The notes under the pieces: model-generated
Database searches by the model: none
The model's input: only the letters and a program-made list of their open reading frames with translations
What the model was told of the DNA's origin: nothing
In this document: piece after piece, positions 11,550 to 23,400 of the stretch
How positions within the stretch are numbered: position 1 is the first letter of the stretch
Layout of the letters: each line of letters starts with the position of its first letter
Program-made: the position numbers and the translations under genes
Origin: Favolaschia claudopus
Taxonomy: Eukaryota; Basidiomycota; Agaricomycetes; Agaricales; Mycenaceae
Direction: 5' to 3'
Assembly (NCBI GenBank): GCA_037176885.1
Contig: JAWWNJ010000113.1
Location: 780,639 to 844,638 of the forward strand
Length of the DNA: 64,000 bases

Positions 11550-13580
11550 TCACATTTCGACATCCATCACCTCCTCCTTCGTGAGCGGCTCTGACCTGAC
11601 TCGACCCTCAACAACCTCCACGCAAAATCTCGCCCAATCAAACACGGTTGTCCAATGCACCGGCATGAAATGCGGCGTTGGCAGATATCGGATCGCCCTT
11701 GCGAGTTTGCGCCATCCTTCCTCAGCAAAATCGCGCGCATGGGATCGAAGTAGTTGGAGGCGAGCGTGAATTTGAGCGCCTTGCATCGCGCCTTCGTGGG
11801 TTTCGCGGTATTCGAGCTCGCGGTAGAAGGGGAGGACGAGCCCGATGAAGCCGAAACCAGCACCGTAAGCGGTGGTGCGTGCGACGTCGTCGAGTACGAA
11901 GGGAGATTGAGCGATGGGGGCTGATTCGGTTGAGTTGATGGTTGATGTGAGGATGAGATTGTCGATGTGGTTGAAGATGAGTTCGACAGCAATGTGCATG
12001 AGTGAGAGGGACTCGAGGAAACCGATTACGGCGGTCTCTGAGAGGGGCGTTATGCGTGCTGAATCTAGGATGTCCACCACATAATGAGCTGGAGTTGGGA
12101 CAATGAATCGAAATGCTTGCCTCCGAGAATTGTATCGGTGAGTTGGAGGCACAGCCGATTTACATGCCGCATATCTGCGAAAAGACAGATGAACGACGTC
12201 TGGCGTACGAATATCACGTTTGACTTACACGGCAGCAATGATTCGTGTAGCAAAGACAAACTCGACGTGGAATCACGAAGAGACGCGATAATATCTGCTA
12301 GGGGGTGTGGTTCAGGGCCACACAGTAACAATTCGTCGATACGAGTGCTGTTTGGGAGGGTAAGAAAATTGCATCCAACAATCACATATATACAACAGCC
12401 TACAACGGTAACGGTTTCCTGCCTCTGATGGATGTTAAGGCGTGGCCCATCTGTGAATAGGTGGAAAGCGGTGAGATTACATGAGCTAGAAACAACGTTC
12501 ATTAGACCGCACAAGTTGGCCAGCCCACCAAGCTTCGTCGGTGCTTGTGTAGCCGACTGTACGCCAAATGGGAGCAAGCGCGCGAACATGTGCCATCGAC
12601 GCTTCTGCCCAAGGTCTTGAAGGTCCCTCAAGGCCACCTGAACAGGAGCATTTTTATCACATCATGGCACACCTTTGTACGCAGGAGAAATTTCCGCCTA
12701 CTTTGCTCCAACTGATCCAGAAACCAACAAGAAGCCGCGTTGTCGTTGGATACCTCGAAAATGACACCGCCATCCAAAGCGGCTTTGATTGCTTTGGCGT
12801 GGAGAGCCCGAGATGCGGATGCACGGTGTACTCCACATTGCGAGACGGCTGACGTACCAAAAAAGGAGACGTCTGTCAAGGAGTTCGGTCTTGGGCCGTC
12901 CTTGAGGATGGCAGGATGAAACGAAGTAAGGGCTGCGCATGAGACGAGGCAGAGTACGAGCACCCTTGATTGTGGGGAAAGTGAGTTGATGTCAAACCCA
13001 GCAGCTTGAATATCGAGCATTATGGAACTGCTGAGGAGGAGAGGATGGTCGTATTGAAGGGTATATTTTAGCACTGTGAATAGGTTGAATTCGTGAACGT
13101 GAGTTGTCGGGGAAAATATTGATTTCTGTGCCTACATTCGATACAATGCTCAACGAGCTCCGGGGTAAGCTGTGGACTGTCCGAAGAAGATGAAAGAAGA
13201 GTTGACGATGGAACATCCGGTGAAGAATCTGAGTTAAATCTACTCAGAGAAGGTAGACTATCTGAAGACGACCCCGGCAAAGTATCGCCGGCGCTGGGAT
13301 TTTTCTGGCGTCTCCCGCGGGAGACAGGAGTCGTTGTGCATCTGCAGCACGTATCAATATGCTGGACAATTCAGATGCCTTCACCTCACTCTAAATTTGC
13401 TTCTGCGCAGCGAGGACAGGGCCCATTTACTTGAGAAAGACAGAGAACGCGTCGTGCCTTCAAAATTGGTATTTGGCAGATGATTGGAAAGAAAGCGAAG
13501 TTCCGAATACCTACCTTGCATCGGTCGCAGGCTGGAGGTTTCTTCAATTGCATGTTCAGATTCATGGCAAAGGTCGCCAT
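11550..13580 (-). CDS. Zn2Cys6 fungal-type transcription factor
   Basis: Nuclear DNA-binding regulator. Reading the minus strand, exon 1 (13580-13515) ends in ACDRCK, exon 2 (13457-13390) gives ARRVLC and GPCPRCAEANLE, and exon 3 opens with the sixth Cys. Joined, this is C-x2-C-x6-C-x7-C-x2-C-x6-C, a complete binuclear zinc cluster split by two introns. Exon 3 (13341-13136) has a Ser-rich linker and LTPELVEHCIE, and exon 4 starts at 13073. The rest is the helical middle region common in agaricomycete members (LSPQSRVLVLCLVSCAALTS, AIKAALDGGVIFEVSNDNA, NRLCLQLTDTILGGKHFDS, SETAVIGFLESLSLMHIAVE). About six exons; limits near 12660 and 12080 are unsure. It ends with an acidic tail at 11550. Targets are unknown; the neighbouring hydrophobin and GH105 genes are only possible ones. 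Confidence 0.82.
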
Positions 13581-13743
13581 GTGTTCCGCCGAGGTGGCAG
13601 GGTGTCGAGGATGGAGGCAAGAAGAAAAAGCAAAGATGCCGGCAATCAGAACGGTTCGGCATGATGTGACGTGCACTGCACGTGTGGCGCGCATTTTGTT
13701 AACCGTTAAACCAACCACCACCTCCGAATCTCAGGTTGCTCCC

Positions 13744-13850
13744 ATGCATCGCGGCCTTCAGATCCCGAAGATTGTGGACTTCATTTGCGAAGCTTTCTAT
13801 TCTGAGAATGAGAGTGCGCTCGGTCTTACACAAAAAGGTATCCAGAAATC
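13744..13850 (+). pseudogene. F-box-like N-terminal remnant
   Basis: A frame starting at the ATG at 13744 encodes MHRGLQIPKIVDFICEAF, which resembles the start of many agaricomycete F-box-type proteins (MHR-L-IPEI-LIC). After about 35 codons the similarity stops, and the frame runs into the inverted-repeat region at 13920 with no leucine-rich continuation. It reads as a truncated copy. The call rests on one short motif. Confidence 0.35.
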
Positions 13851-13919
13851 CTGCCGGTGCTGTCTCAAGATCTCAAGTTTGCTCTCCCGGTGGTTTTGGT
13901 CTCCGACCCTTATCACTAA

Positions 13920-14607
13920 GAGGGATGAATCTAATGGGAAACCCGGTTTCTCGGTGCGTTGTTGGGCACCCGGGTTTCTGGAAGAAACCCCACCCAACGG
14001 AACTGATGCCCAAGTAAGGCCGAGCACCCGGCATGAATATTGTAGGTATATAGTGGTTGAAGACACAAGGAAGGACATTAAAATTACTTTCCATCCAACG
14101 GCTAAAAATTTTCTACGTTTGAAGGTACGATATGTACACATTCAACGAGTTCACTGTCAGCGCCGGCCGTGATGCCGAAACCTTAAAGCCGGCATCTTTG
14201 AATTAGATTCAATAATAAATAATCTCAACACCTCTGATAAAGAGTTATGAGAGGATAGATCAAAGACTCGTCGCAATATACAGCTGCAGCTTGACGCTCA
14301 ACATACACCATTGTCGTTGTGCTCTTGCCGAAAGTGATTAAATCAATATCTAATGCGCGGCATTGTACGGCAAGCCCGTTTACCCTCACAAGAGTCTCCT
14401 TCAAGCTTGTATTTCCTTGCATTTGATTTGAGAGTGTGTCTACACTGTTATTGAGCTTGATAATTTACAGAACGAGCTTCAGATAAACTCAGGCTGCCGA
14501 TGCGGCAAATTGGGGTCTCTTATTAAGATTGTCCGCGGGTTTCTCTAAAATTTCCTTATATGGGAGGGTTTCTCCAGAAACCGGGTTTCCCAATAGATTA
14601 ATCCCAC
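13920..14607. repeat. Inverted repeat pair bounding about 690 bases, MITE-like
   Basis: The 32 bases at 13920-13951 match the reverse complement of 14576-14607 at 29 of 32 positions (core TGGGAAACCCGGTTTCT). Just inside the left arm is a second, self-complementary element, GGGTTTCTGGAAGAAACCC at about 13972-13990. Inside the right arm are two more GGGTTTCT words. The interior has no supported gene. This fits a non-autonomous DNA element or a fold-back repeat. No clear target-site duplication was found. Confidence 0.5.
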
Positions 14608-14960
14608 TACATGCGGTAAGCGGGCCGTCGCTATGCGCGGCAGGACTCGTACTTTTTTGGTTTTTTTTCTTTTCTTTGATATACTGAACTCACTCAATAT
14701 TCAAATGCGTGGTCAATACCTCAAGCAAACACAAATCACCGGGTCCGTCACCGCCCATACAAGCTTGTATAAGTATCTTAGTAGATCGAACATCGCTACC
14801 TGAGCTACTACACTCCGACATTCCTTCAATTTACAGCGGGCCCAATCGTCCTCCGACTGCTGCGGTCAAATTCGTACCTTCTCGCTCGGCTTTCCAGTAA
14901 TCCTGGATAAATCTATGAACCTCTATCAGCTCTGAGATTTATCGACGCTGTTAAGCAGAC
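14608..14960. other. Flank of the inverted repeat, no supported gene
   Basis: AT-rich with a T-run near 14656-14673. On the minus strand it may hold the short last exon of the gene that continues at 14961, but two acceptors are equally possible. Confidence 0.35.
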
Positions 14961-15484
14961 ACTCACTGCTCTAGGCAATCTGCTGCCAACGTCGCATTCT
15001 CATGCCGAAGTGGTTTGATCCGTTCGGCTCGTAAATCGTATTCGAGAAGAATGATATTTCCAAACCAAACGCCTCCCCCGTTCCCGAAATGCCCTTCCAC
15101 GCATCGGTTGATTGGGTGCGCGCGCGCGTCAGACTGTTTGGCGTGGATAACGGCTATCGCTAGGTCGGCCGAAGACGGAGGTGTGTCCCGTAAGGTCACG
15201 ACGGCCATGTGAGCCACCATATTTAGGGTTTCTGGAGCAAGGCCGAACCAAGGTTGGAATCGCAGACCTTGGTTGCTGTCAGTGAGTGTCGGAATTTGAA
15301 TGGTGACTGGATATTCAATCCCCGTGGCGACCAAAGCACCCTTCAATGTTCTAGGCGTCCCCTGAATTTTGCCGAGTATGTTCAGGGCGCTTCGTACTCA
15401 CAACGGAATTTTACTCACGAACAACATAGTCATGAGCTGCGATGTTAAAACCACCTCGAGCTCAGTCGTGACAGGAATAGGCAT
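14961..15484 (-). CDS. Orphan protein, paralogue of the gene at 30571
   Basis: Unrecognised family. Exon 1 (15484-15419) encodes MPIPVTTELEVVLTSQLMTM and ends at GTGAGT. Exon 2 starts at 15361 after CAG and encodes GTPRTLKGALVATGIEYPV, IPTLTDS, FQPWFG, VWFGNIILLEYDL and NATLAADCLEQ. It ends at a GTGAGT donor near 14973, so a short last exon probably follows at about 14890-14930. The gene at 30571-31086 has the same two-exon layout with the intron at the same codon and matching motifs (LKGILIATG, FQPWFG, WFGNIVLLEIDL). That agreement shows both are real coding genes. Predicted mostly beta and soluble, with no signal peptide. Role unknown. Confidence 0.65.
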
Positions 15485-15729
15485 TTTCTCTTGTTTTGCT
15501 TGCGGTCGCTGAAACAAGGGAGGAGGATGAGTTATATCGCCAAAGAGTTTGTGCTTTACATACAACTGACGGAACATTTAAATGTCTTAGAGCACCTGTT
15601 TAAGACATCCGAGGGCGCGGGTCTGTCCGAATGACGACTCGACTGACGGAGTAATGAAATCAAGCTCTCAGACATAATTCCGATTCGAGCGTACTTTGTT
15701 CTCATCCGGCCAAAGGTATTATTCGACAG

Positions 15730-16886
15730 CTACTCTGTCACCTGAATATAGCGATCAACTCCCTCTACATGACCGCATGGCCCTAAGCGCCAGTGCACGA
15801 CCAGCTCATCGGTTATGGGATGGGGCGCCCACCCCGGAACTAACGCGAACGATAAAGAATTGTCGTCGCGACTCGACCGTGCCAAAGCCGGGCAAGTAAA
15901 ATCCCCGCGATCGCTGTCGCATTTCATCAGTGCCACGCCCGCCTTTGCATCCCATCCCTCCTTCAAGTCTTCGATATTATCTCCGGAGATGGCCTGACGA
16001 TTGAAAGTGAGTCTGTGATAGCCGACGAACAATTCCGCGCCAGACAACCAGTTGATAAGGTTCGTATACGGCTGTTTCATTACCCACGCCTGAGGGCAGA
16101 GCGACGAGCGAATAATAATCTTGAATGACTTTCCGGTCGTGGACCTCATTGTCACATATCCGTCATCACACTCGTCCGTAGGCTCCTACCAGGAGAATGC
16201 CGGGTCAATCAAGTTAGAAACCGAGAGGTGTAAGCGTACCAGCACATAATCCGAAGATGCCGATATAAACTTCGCCGCAAGCGTCACCATCTCCTCGAGC
16301 TCGACCAAGACAACCATAGTCATTGATCCCGATTTCAAACCGCTCGCGCGAGTACACAGCACGAGATGATACAAGAAATCACCTGTGATCAGCCCACATA
16401 CGCAGGACAGCAAGAACTGCATTGACTCCCAACACAACCCAACCGCATCGAACGCATCTCTGATGATAAAGTCCACCAGGCTCTCGAATTCCGCGCCAAA
16501 CAATTCCGAAGCCTCAGCCATGAAGCGCAAAGAGCGCATGTCGAGGTGATCGGCGATGCACCTTTGAAGCTCGCGAGGCAATCCCACCATCGACGGCGAT
16601 GGAGAGGAAGAATAGGTCGCCACGTCTACTGCCAATCGGTCAGGGAGTGATCGACGCACAACCGTGGCTCACCATCGTTGTTTACGTCCTCGAGCGTTGT
16701 ATCAAGGCTCACGTATTCCGAGACGACTTGAAATAGGAACTTATTTTGCATTGCCACATGGAACAACTGCAGTTTGGAGCAGGTCGGCAGCAGGAGCTGA
16801 ATAGCATTACGATCTAGGTCCAGTAAGACAATTTTCTGCACGAGCTCGAAAGATTGTCCGTTCATCGTGCGGGTGTTGGCATTCAT
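15730..16886 (-). CDS. F-box-like / nucleotidyltransferase-like family member with degenerate signature
   Basis: Three exons on the minus strand, with introns GTGAGC to GGCAG near 16670-16630 and GTGCTG to GGTAG near 16250-16190. Order: an N-terminal helical part, a short F-box-like segment LPRELQRCIADHLDMRSLRF, then GLITGDFLYHLVLCTRASGL where the family has SGS and a later D-x-D. The C-terminal module FTCPALARSSRDDNSLSF and VVHWRLGPCG matches the C-terminal module of the gene at 58175 (Cys-Pro-Ala, later Trp-Ser-Leu-Gly-Pro). The catalytic-type G-S is G-D here and no D-x-D follows, so enzymatic activity is unlikely. The gene at 25699 has the same F-box-then-NTase order. A short 3' exon after 15730 is possible. 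Confidence 0.6.
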
Positions 16887-17421
16887 ACGTGCGCATCTTT
16901 ATGAGTGTAATAAACAGACCAAAGGTCGATCGGAAGACCAATGCCCTCGATGGAAGATCGAGGCATTAACATATTCCATCCCTTAGATCAAGGGACTGTG
17001 TTGTCAAAAAGAAATCAAACCAAGAAACCAAGATACCCCACATTTTCAATAGGCGCTCATCGCGAAGTCAATCGATCCAAAAGCGGTGAACGGCTCCTAG
17101 CTGTCGTCCGCTGCCATACCTGAACCCTTATACGGATGTCGGCCGAAGTGATTGAGAGAGGAGAGCGCAAGAGTGAACCGTACGAGGCCGTCGACAACCA
17201 GGTGTGTTCGATATGCTATCAGAGTCAACACCAAAGAGCGATGCATTGCGGCGGGCTTTTCCGGGCCGGCACTAGGACTGATTCGCGGAATTACTGATTA
17301 AATCTTTATCTCGATTGATCCGCACTTCAGGGCGTCTTGAGCGGACTTCCACGGACACGTGCCTCAAAACCTCTTGTCTCTTACGGTCATGCGAGGACGC
17401 GCGTTACCGCCACACCGCCAA
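16887..17421. other. Flank of the Helitron gene
   Basis: The 3' side of the Helitron transcript would lie here on the minus strand. I looked for a terminal hairpin followed by CTRR and did not find one I could defend; CTAG occurs at 17272-17275 without a clear hairpin. No other gene is seen. Confidence 0.35.
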
Positions 17422-20400
17422 CTACTCAGCCAACGCGTAGACGATCGCTGCCGCCCCTCGAGTAGTTTCGTCGGTGAGGCAATAATTTATAAATTGAATA
17501 TCCTCTGATTGCATAACTCCCTCAAATACAGACTCTCGTCCAGTTTCTATGCCGTCGTTATACCACATATCGCCGTTCCTTTTGATCACCCTGCTGGTAA
17601 AATGTTTTTTCCCGCTGTATACAACTCCGCTCAAATAGTATTTCGCTGCCACATCTTCAACTAGCACACTCAATTCCCGATTGATGATAACTTCAGGCGA
17701 ACTGAGCACGAACACCAACAACGGAGGCACTTTTGTCGCCTTTTTAATACGCATTAACGCATGCCCACAGTTAGCGCAATTGTTTCCTGATACCCGCAAG
17801 TTGTATCTATTAAACCATTCCGAGATAGAGAAAAGTGAGCCGGCGGTTGTTCTCGCTTCGTCTACGGCAATGTACTTCAACGCACGGAAGCCAGCAATCT
17901 CGTGGTCCACAATGCCGCAGCGAAAGCACTTGTGTACGTGTACGCCCCAATTAGCGTCGCCGAACAGAGCATCACTCACGTCTCCCAACGAAGTGTAAGC
18001 GTGTCCTTTGGGAAATTTTACAGAGTCCAATATCCAAAACGCCCTTCGAACTTCGTCACGAACATCCTCGAGCGATCGAACACCTTCCAGTGCTCTTTCA
18101 AACCCGTTTGCTAGAGTCTTCACGTGGCGACTCACGCTCCCAAATCTATGACCCCACTTCGCGCTGTCGACTCTCCAAATAGCGCGCAGAATTGTGAGTA
18201 GGCTGTCGTAAGCGCAACTATAGTCGGTGGGATCCCACCTCAATCCAGGCGGGCCCCCCGTCCTGGGTTTATTGCTCTTCTGGGAGGGTACGTCATCGTC
18301 AGACGCCTTTCGCTTGTTGTTCAGTCGTTTCGCGTCTTCTCCCACCAGCTTCCAAGAGCCTATCCCAATACCAGGATCGTTTACGGGCCAATTAGCAGCA
18401 ACCGATTCGCCATGAACCTTGATCTGGTAAGCACGATAAGCCGCAATTACTTCACGACGGTTAACGCCCCTCAATTCGCCTACCAACTCTCCATCGTACA
18501 TCTTGGCTGTGATCTCGTTCAAAATTTCGAGTTCTCTGAATTCTTGCCGAAGGTAACCTTTGATGCCCTTTGTGATTTTACCAGTGTCCATTCCCTGAAC
18601 GATGACAGTGCCTGCAGCGCTCGTCCCCCGAGACAATGCGGTGTAATAAGACAGGTGATCTTTGCAGTTGTGAAGATCAACTACGTTCCAGCTTCGCGTT
18701 TTTCCTTGGGACGCATAATCAGTCATAGCGAAATTTGGGAGGACCAGTACCTGTTCTCTCGAAATCTGTATCGACATGTCATCTGGAAGAGTACACCACA
18801 TCGCCTTCGTCGCCCTAGACAATGCCACAACGTTCCGTGGCAAGCCAGGCAAGTTTATATCTTTCGGAGGGTTTGTCAATTCCACGAACAGCACATCTAA
18901 AACTCGTTGATCTCGGTTGCCAATAGCTTCCTGCCAACCCACAACAATTCCTTCCTGCCCTTTGGTGATACACAACTCGGTCGCGTCGTTATTCCTGATC
19001 ATCACAGGTAACCCTACACACAGACGCAACTTACCGGGAATGTTGTACTGCGTGAAACTAGGGTGCGCATCCCACAGTTGGTTTTGCCGTACAGTTGGAA
19101 TTTTCCTGGCAGACTCTACAACTTTCTTCTTCTTTGCAATCTTCGGACGTCGCCCGAGATCCGTCGCTCCGGCAGACAAGATGTCGTTGGAATAAAAATC
19201 GGTGAGTTCTTGGTTAGTCTCATGTGCGAATCTTTCGCACCCCATTTCGTTAATCTTATCCTTGTGAGCGTTGAGAGCAGTTATGATAGAGACATTGTGG
19301 AAACGATCGTCTTTAAAGGACGGAGCACTGCCCCCTCTAGAACTGACAACTCTCGACTGCAGGAAACGGATGTCCTCGGCGGTGCATGCTGCGTATCGCA
19401 TGTTTGATAACGCGGTTCGGAAGCTACGATCTTCGGGTGTGTCGAGAGTCTGGCGCATGTTCTTGGTTAATATAACGACGGTGGTAATTTGATGCCATAA
19501 AATTTTCCCAATGCAATTTTTCTGATCCCCTACAGTCATTCCTGTGTGGACCCGGGTCTCGACCGATGTGTCGCTGGAATAAAGCGCCTTTGCTTTAACT
19601 GGAGGAAGTTGAGCAAAGTCTCCAGCGAAAATCATATTCATGCCTCCGAAAGGTTCGTTGGGTTCCCCTAGAGCGAGAGCCAATTTTGCACTAATGTTAT
19701 ACATCGCCTGGCATGAGACCATGGACACCTCGTCTAGAAAAATATACTCGACGCCCCTCAGGCGTTCTCTAACTTTTCGGACGCCGACCCCTTCGGTCTT
19801 TTCACCGTCGTTGCTGTCGTTTATGCCTAGCACGGAGTGATAGGTGCTTCCGTTCAGCAAGGCGGCCGCGGTTCCTGTCGGGGCCAATACCATGAAACGG
19901 TGTGACTCGCCACGGTCTTCAAAGAACTTGATCAAGGCTTTTATTACTTGGCTTTTTCCAGTCCCGCCTACGCCTCCGAGATACATGCGTAGGGGAGGCG
20001 CAGTCTCGTCAACGGCGTGATTGGCAACGATCCGAAAGGCTCTTTCCTGCTCCACATTTAAATTATGTGAAGTAGAGACCGCGTTTATGACCTCTCGAGC
20101 TTTCTTATACGCAGCCTTAAAATATTTTGTGAAATAATATGAATCCAGAGTCACCACAGTGTTTCCGATATAATGTTTGGCCACTTTTCTTCTAGTCCGG
20201 ATGGCAGGTGCGTGTTTCAGTTTTTTGGCGAGCAGTTCTTCTCTCATTCCGGTAATGGTGGTTTTCCATTGACTCCCTCGCAGGTTTTTCTTGGGAATTA
20301 TCTTTTGGAAATTAGACGCGGGCTTGGCTATTTCTGCAATCCACCCGGACGTTCGCATGACTCGCTCAGCGTTCAACATGATCATTTCCTTCGCAATCTG

Positions 20401-23400
20401 GTTAGGTCCTTTGATAAGTTGGGTTTCCTCGTCGTCATCGGGAAATCCGAAATCTCCCTCTTCTCCAGCCTCGCCCTCAAACTCGTCTGCCTCGTTGGCA
20501 TTATCCGAAGCTCGACCGAAAGTGGGCAACGCAGCTCTCATTTTTCTGTCTTGATAAGAGAAGTCGTCCCTGGCGTCGTTACACTCATACTTAACATTAA
20601 AATTTTTCATTAGCGTCTTGGCCTTAGGAACGAATTCGACGTTTTCAAACGCCTCGTGCCACGTCTCATCGGCCTGTTTCAAGTCGCAGCCATTCCGCCA
20701 AGGTCTGAAGAGAGTCAACATTGAGCAACAGTAATGCTCTCGGTCGCCTTGGTCGCTCCTGGGTAGGGAACCTCCTACAAAATTTGGAACGACGTTTATG
20801 AGATTCCTGCGGTCGAGTTTAACATAGTGACTCTTCCACAGTGGATGCTTGTTATGAAAGGCATGTGAAGTTATAAAATCAACGGAGTCGTCTTCTGGAT
20901 TGAAAGGTTCGAAATATTCGTTACCGTCATCCATTGTTGAATCTGACGTAGCGAGTTGTTCTATACTCTCCAAAAAATCTTCAAGCTGCTTTTTGGTTCG
21001 CTTAACTTTTGAGTACATTTGAATATAATCATATAGACAAATACGTTCGCAACTCTCTGGTCTGAATTTATAGTCGTCCACATTCGTGGTTCCAACATAG
21101 CCGTTCATATTCTTTCGCAACATAACGGTTTCATGTTCTTCGTAGTTAATCTCAGCATCCTGATCATCATCCCTACCCAACGCCTGAAGCTCGTCGTCAA
21201 ATTCATCTGCGGGCTGCTCGGAAGTCTTCCACGAGTTCTTGACGTCCGTAACGTAAGACTTCCACCAAAATATCTTGAACTGCATGTTGGTGTAATGATC
21301 GGGGTTACCCAACAAATATAAGGAGGCCAACGGACTACCAATCTGCAGCTTCGAAGTCAACGAATTAACCATGTTCATCAATAGGAACCGAGAGTTGTCC
21401 CTCGCCTTCGCGGTAGATCCCAGACGCTCCGTATTCTTATCTAACACAGCCCGGACAGCGTCGAACATATGGTACATCTTCAAGCTGGACTTAGTCACAT
21501 AATCCGATATATATGCAACCACGGCTTTAATTGCAGTTCCAGACAGTAAGCTAGTCACGTCTGTATTGCACCGGAGACAGTAAGTAAGATCGGGGGCCAG
21601 GCAATTAATATCCGACTCTAACTTTTTCATTGTGATTGACCCGTCATCCGGATCAACCGTTGTTGACGGCACCACGTCGCGCGGAAACCGTGCGGAGCAT
21701 GTTCCATCTTTTCTCAGACAACCGCGAACTTCGGCCCGCATACGCGCCCCCTGCCGGTGCGGCTTAGAATGGTCGGTTCCAGGCACGGGTTTTCGGCATG
21801 TGTGTAAATTTGATCGTAGGATCAAGTCGTCCACTGTCTCTTTCTGATCTATCCACCAGGCATCCAGATTCTTGCATCCATCGCACTCTGGCTCGCAATT
21901 ATCGCCACTGCACATCGGGGGTGGAGGTACCGGCAGAGTTTGAGTAGGGTCTGCATATCGCAAAGGAATCGGTTTTTCAGGCGCATCAGGCATGATGTCG
22001 TGCAGGCCCTTTCGAGACTGAGCCAAATAAGGCACTTTGGCTTTGACCTCGGCCATGGTCCCAGTCAGGAATTCGCCAACATGACATGATTCCAGATAAG
22101 CGATCATAGATTTCTGGAATTCTCCGTCGGCATCCATCATTCGCTCTCGCAAGTCCTGAGGCGACAAGGCATTTTTGATCCAAATCAGCATATGCATATG
22201 TAGAGTAAGCCGACCCTGCTGTTCCACCGTTCCGTAATAAGCGTCGGTATCTCCAAATAATCCAGGGCTTGGAGAGTCGGGGTCCATACCTAGAATGTGT
22301 TTGATGAAGAGTTGGGTCATGAAGTGAAAAAATCGCGCGGCCGCTACCGGATTCTGAGCTATCAGCCTCAATCTCTCATCAGAGCCTCTGAGCTTAGGTG
22401 AAAAATCGATTTTGGTATCCGCGTAATAAAGGCAAAGAGGATGGTTTTTGTCTACGGGTGAGAAAGTAACGAACCAAGTGGGTGCTCCCCTATAGGCGAT
22501 CAAGGACCATACCTCATTCCTCATATACTTTTTAGAAGTCAAAGATCCTTGGACATGCCCACCCACATGCTGAAGGTCCTCCAACAAGTCAAAGCAATTT
22601 TTTTCTTGCGGAGTTTTGTTCTTAATTTGTTCCCCCCTCTCCAGCTTTCGTGCCAAGTCCGTCAACACCGCTGGGTCAGCGTTGACGAGTCTACTGGCAA
22701 CATCTCTGAAATTCTGTCTCTTGACCATCAAGTGACTCCCGGTTCTTGCGCTCTTAATCTGGCAATCGTTAAAAGCCACCATGGGAAAATAGAGGTCCAC
22801 CTGAAACCTTTTGTCGTGATAGAGCAATAGCAGTCGCTTGTGTGCTTCCTCGGACAATCTATTCTTATGAGACGGGTGCCCGATACCTCCGAGTCCGTAA
22901 GGAAACAACCACGGAAACATAGAAGGGTACAACTGTACATTATGAAAAAGACTTTCGGGAGTTTCTGATTGGCCTACACCGAGTGTGCCCCCGCCGAGCT
23001 TCAAATGAGCGAGCGCCTTGGCTTTTAGAGTTTTAACGTCGAGAGGATCGTACTCTTGACCAGTCAATCCAGCGACAGTGAATGAACAAGCCCCGGCGCT
23101 TGTCCCTTCATCTTCTTCCCCGGTGTTGTCGACGCTCATAGCCTCGGGCACCAAATTAGACTCTCCCTCATCGACTTTTTTCCAATCAACACCACAGGGT
23201 ATTCCTGCTTCTGGTAAGCTGCTCAGGTTCTCGAGAGAGATTGTTAAATCCTTGTAGTCCATGTGATTAAGTTTTAGCCATTCTAAAGCAGTCCGAACTT
23301 TGTCCCTGCGAACCAGCATGGGGGTACGCACATAGTCCTCCTCGGTCGGCTTAGCAGATCCGATGAATACGAATGCAAGTACCTCGCTAATTTCGTCGCT

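Noticed and set aside
17150..17340. Possible Helitron 3' end at the CTAG near 17272
   Set aside because: No convincing hairpin precedes the CTAG on the minus strand, so I did not set an element end there.
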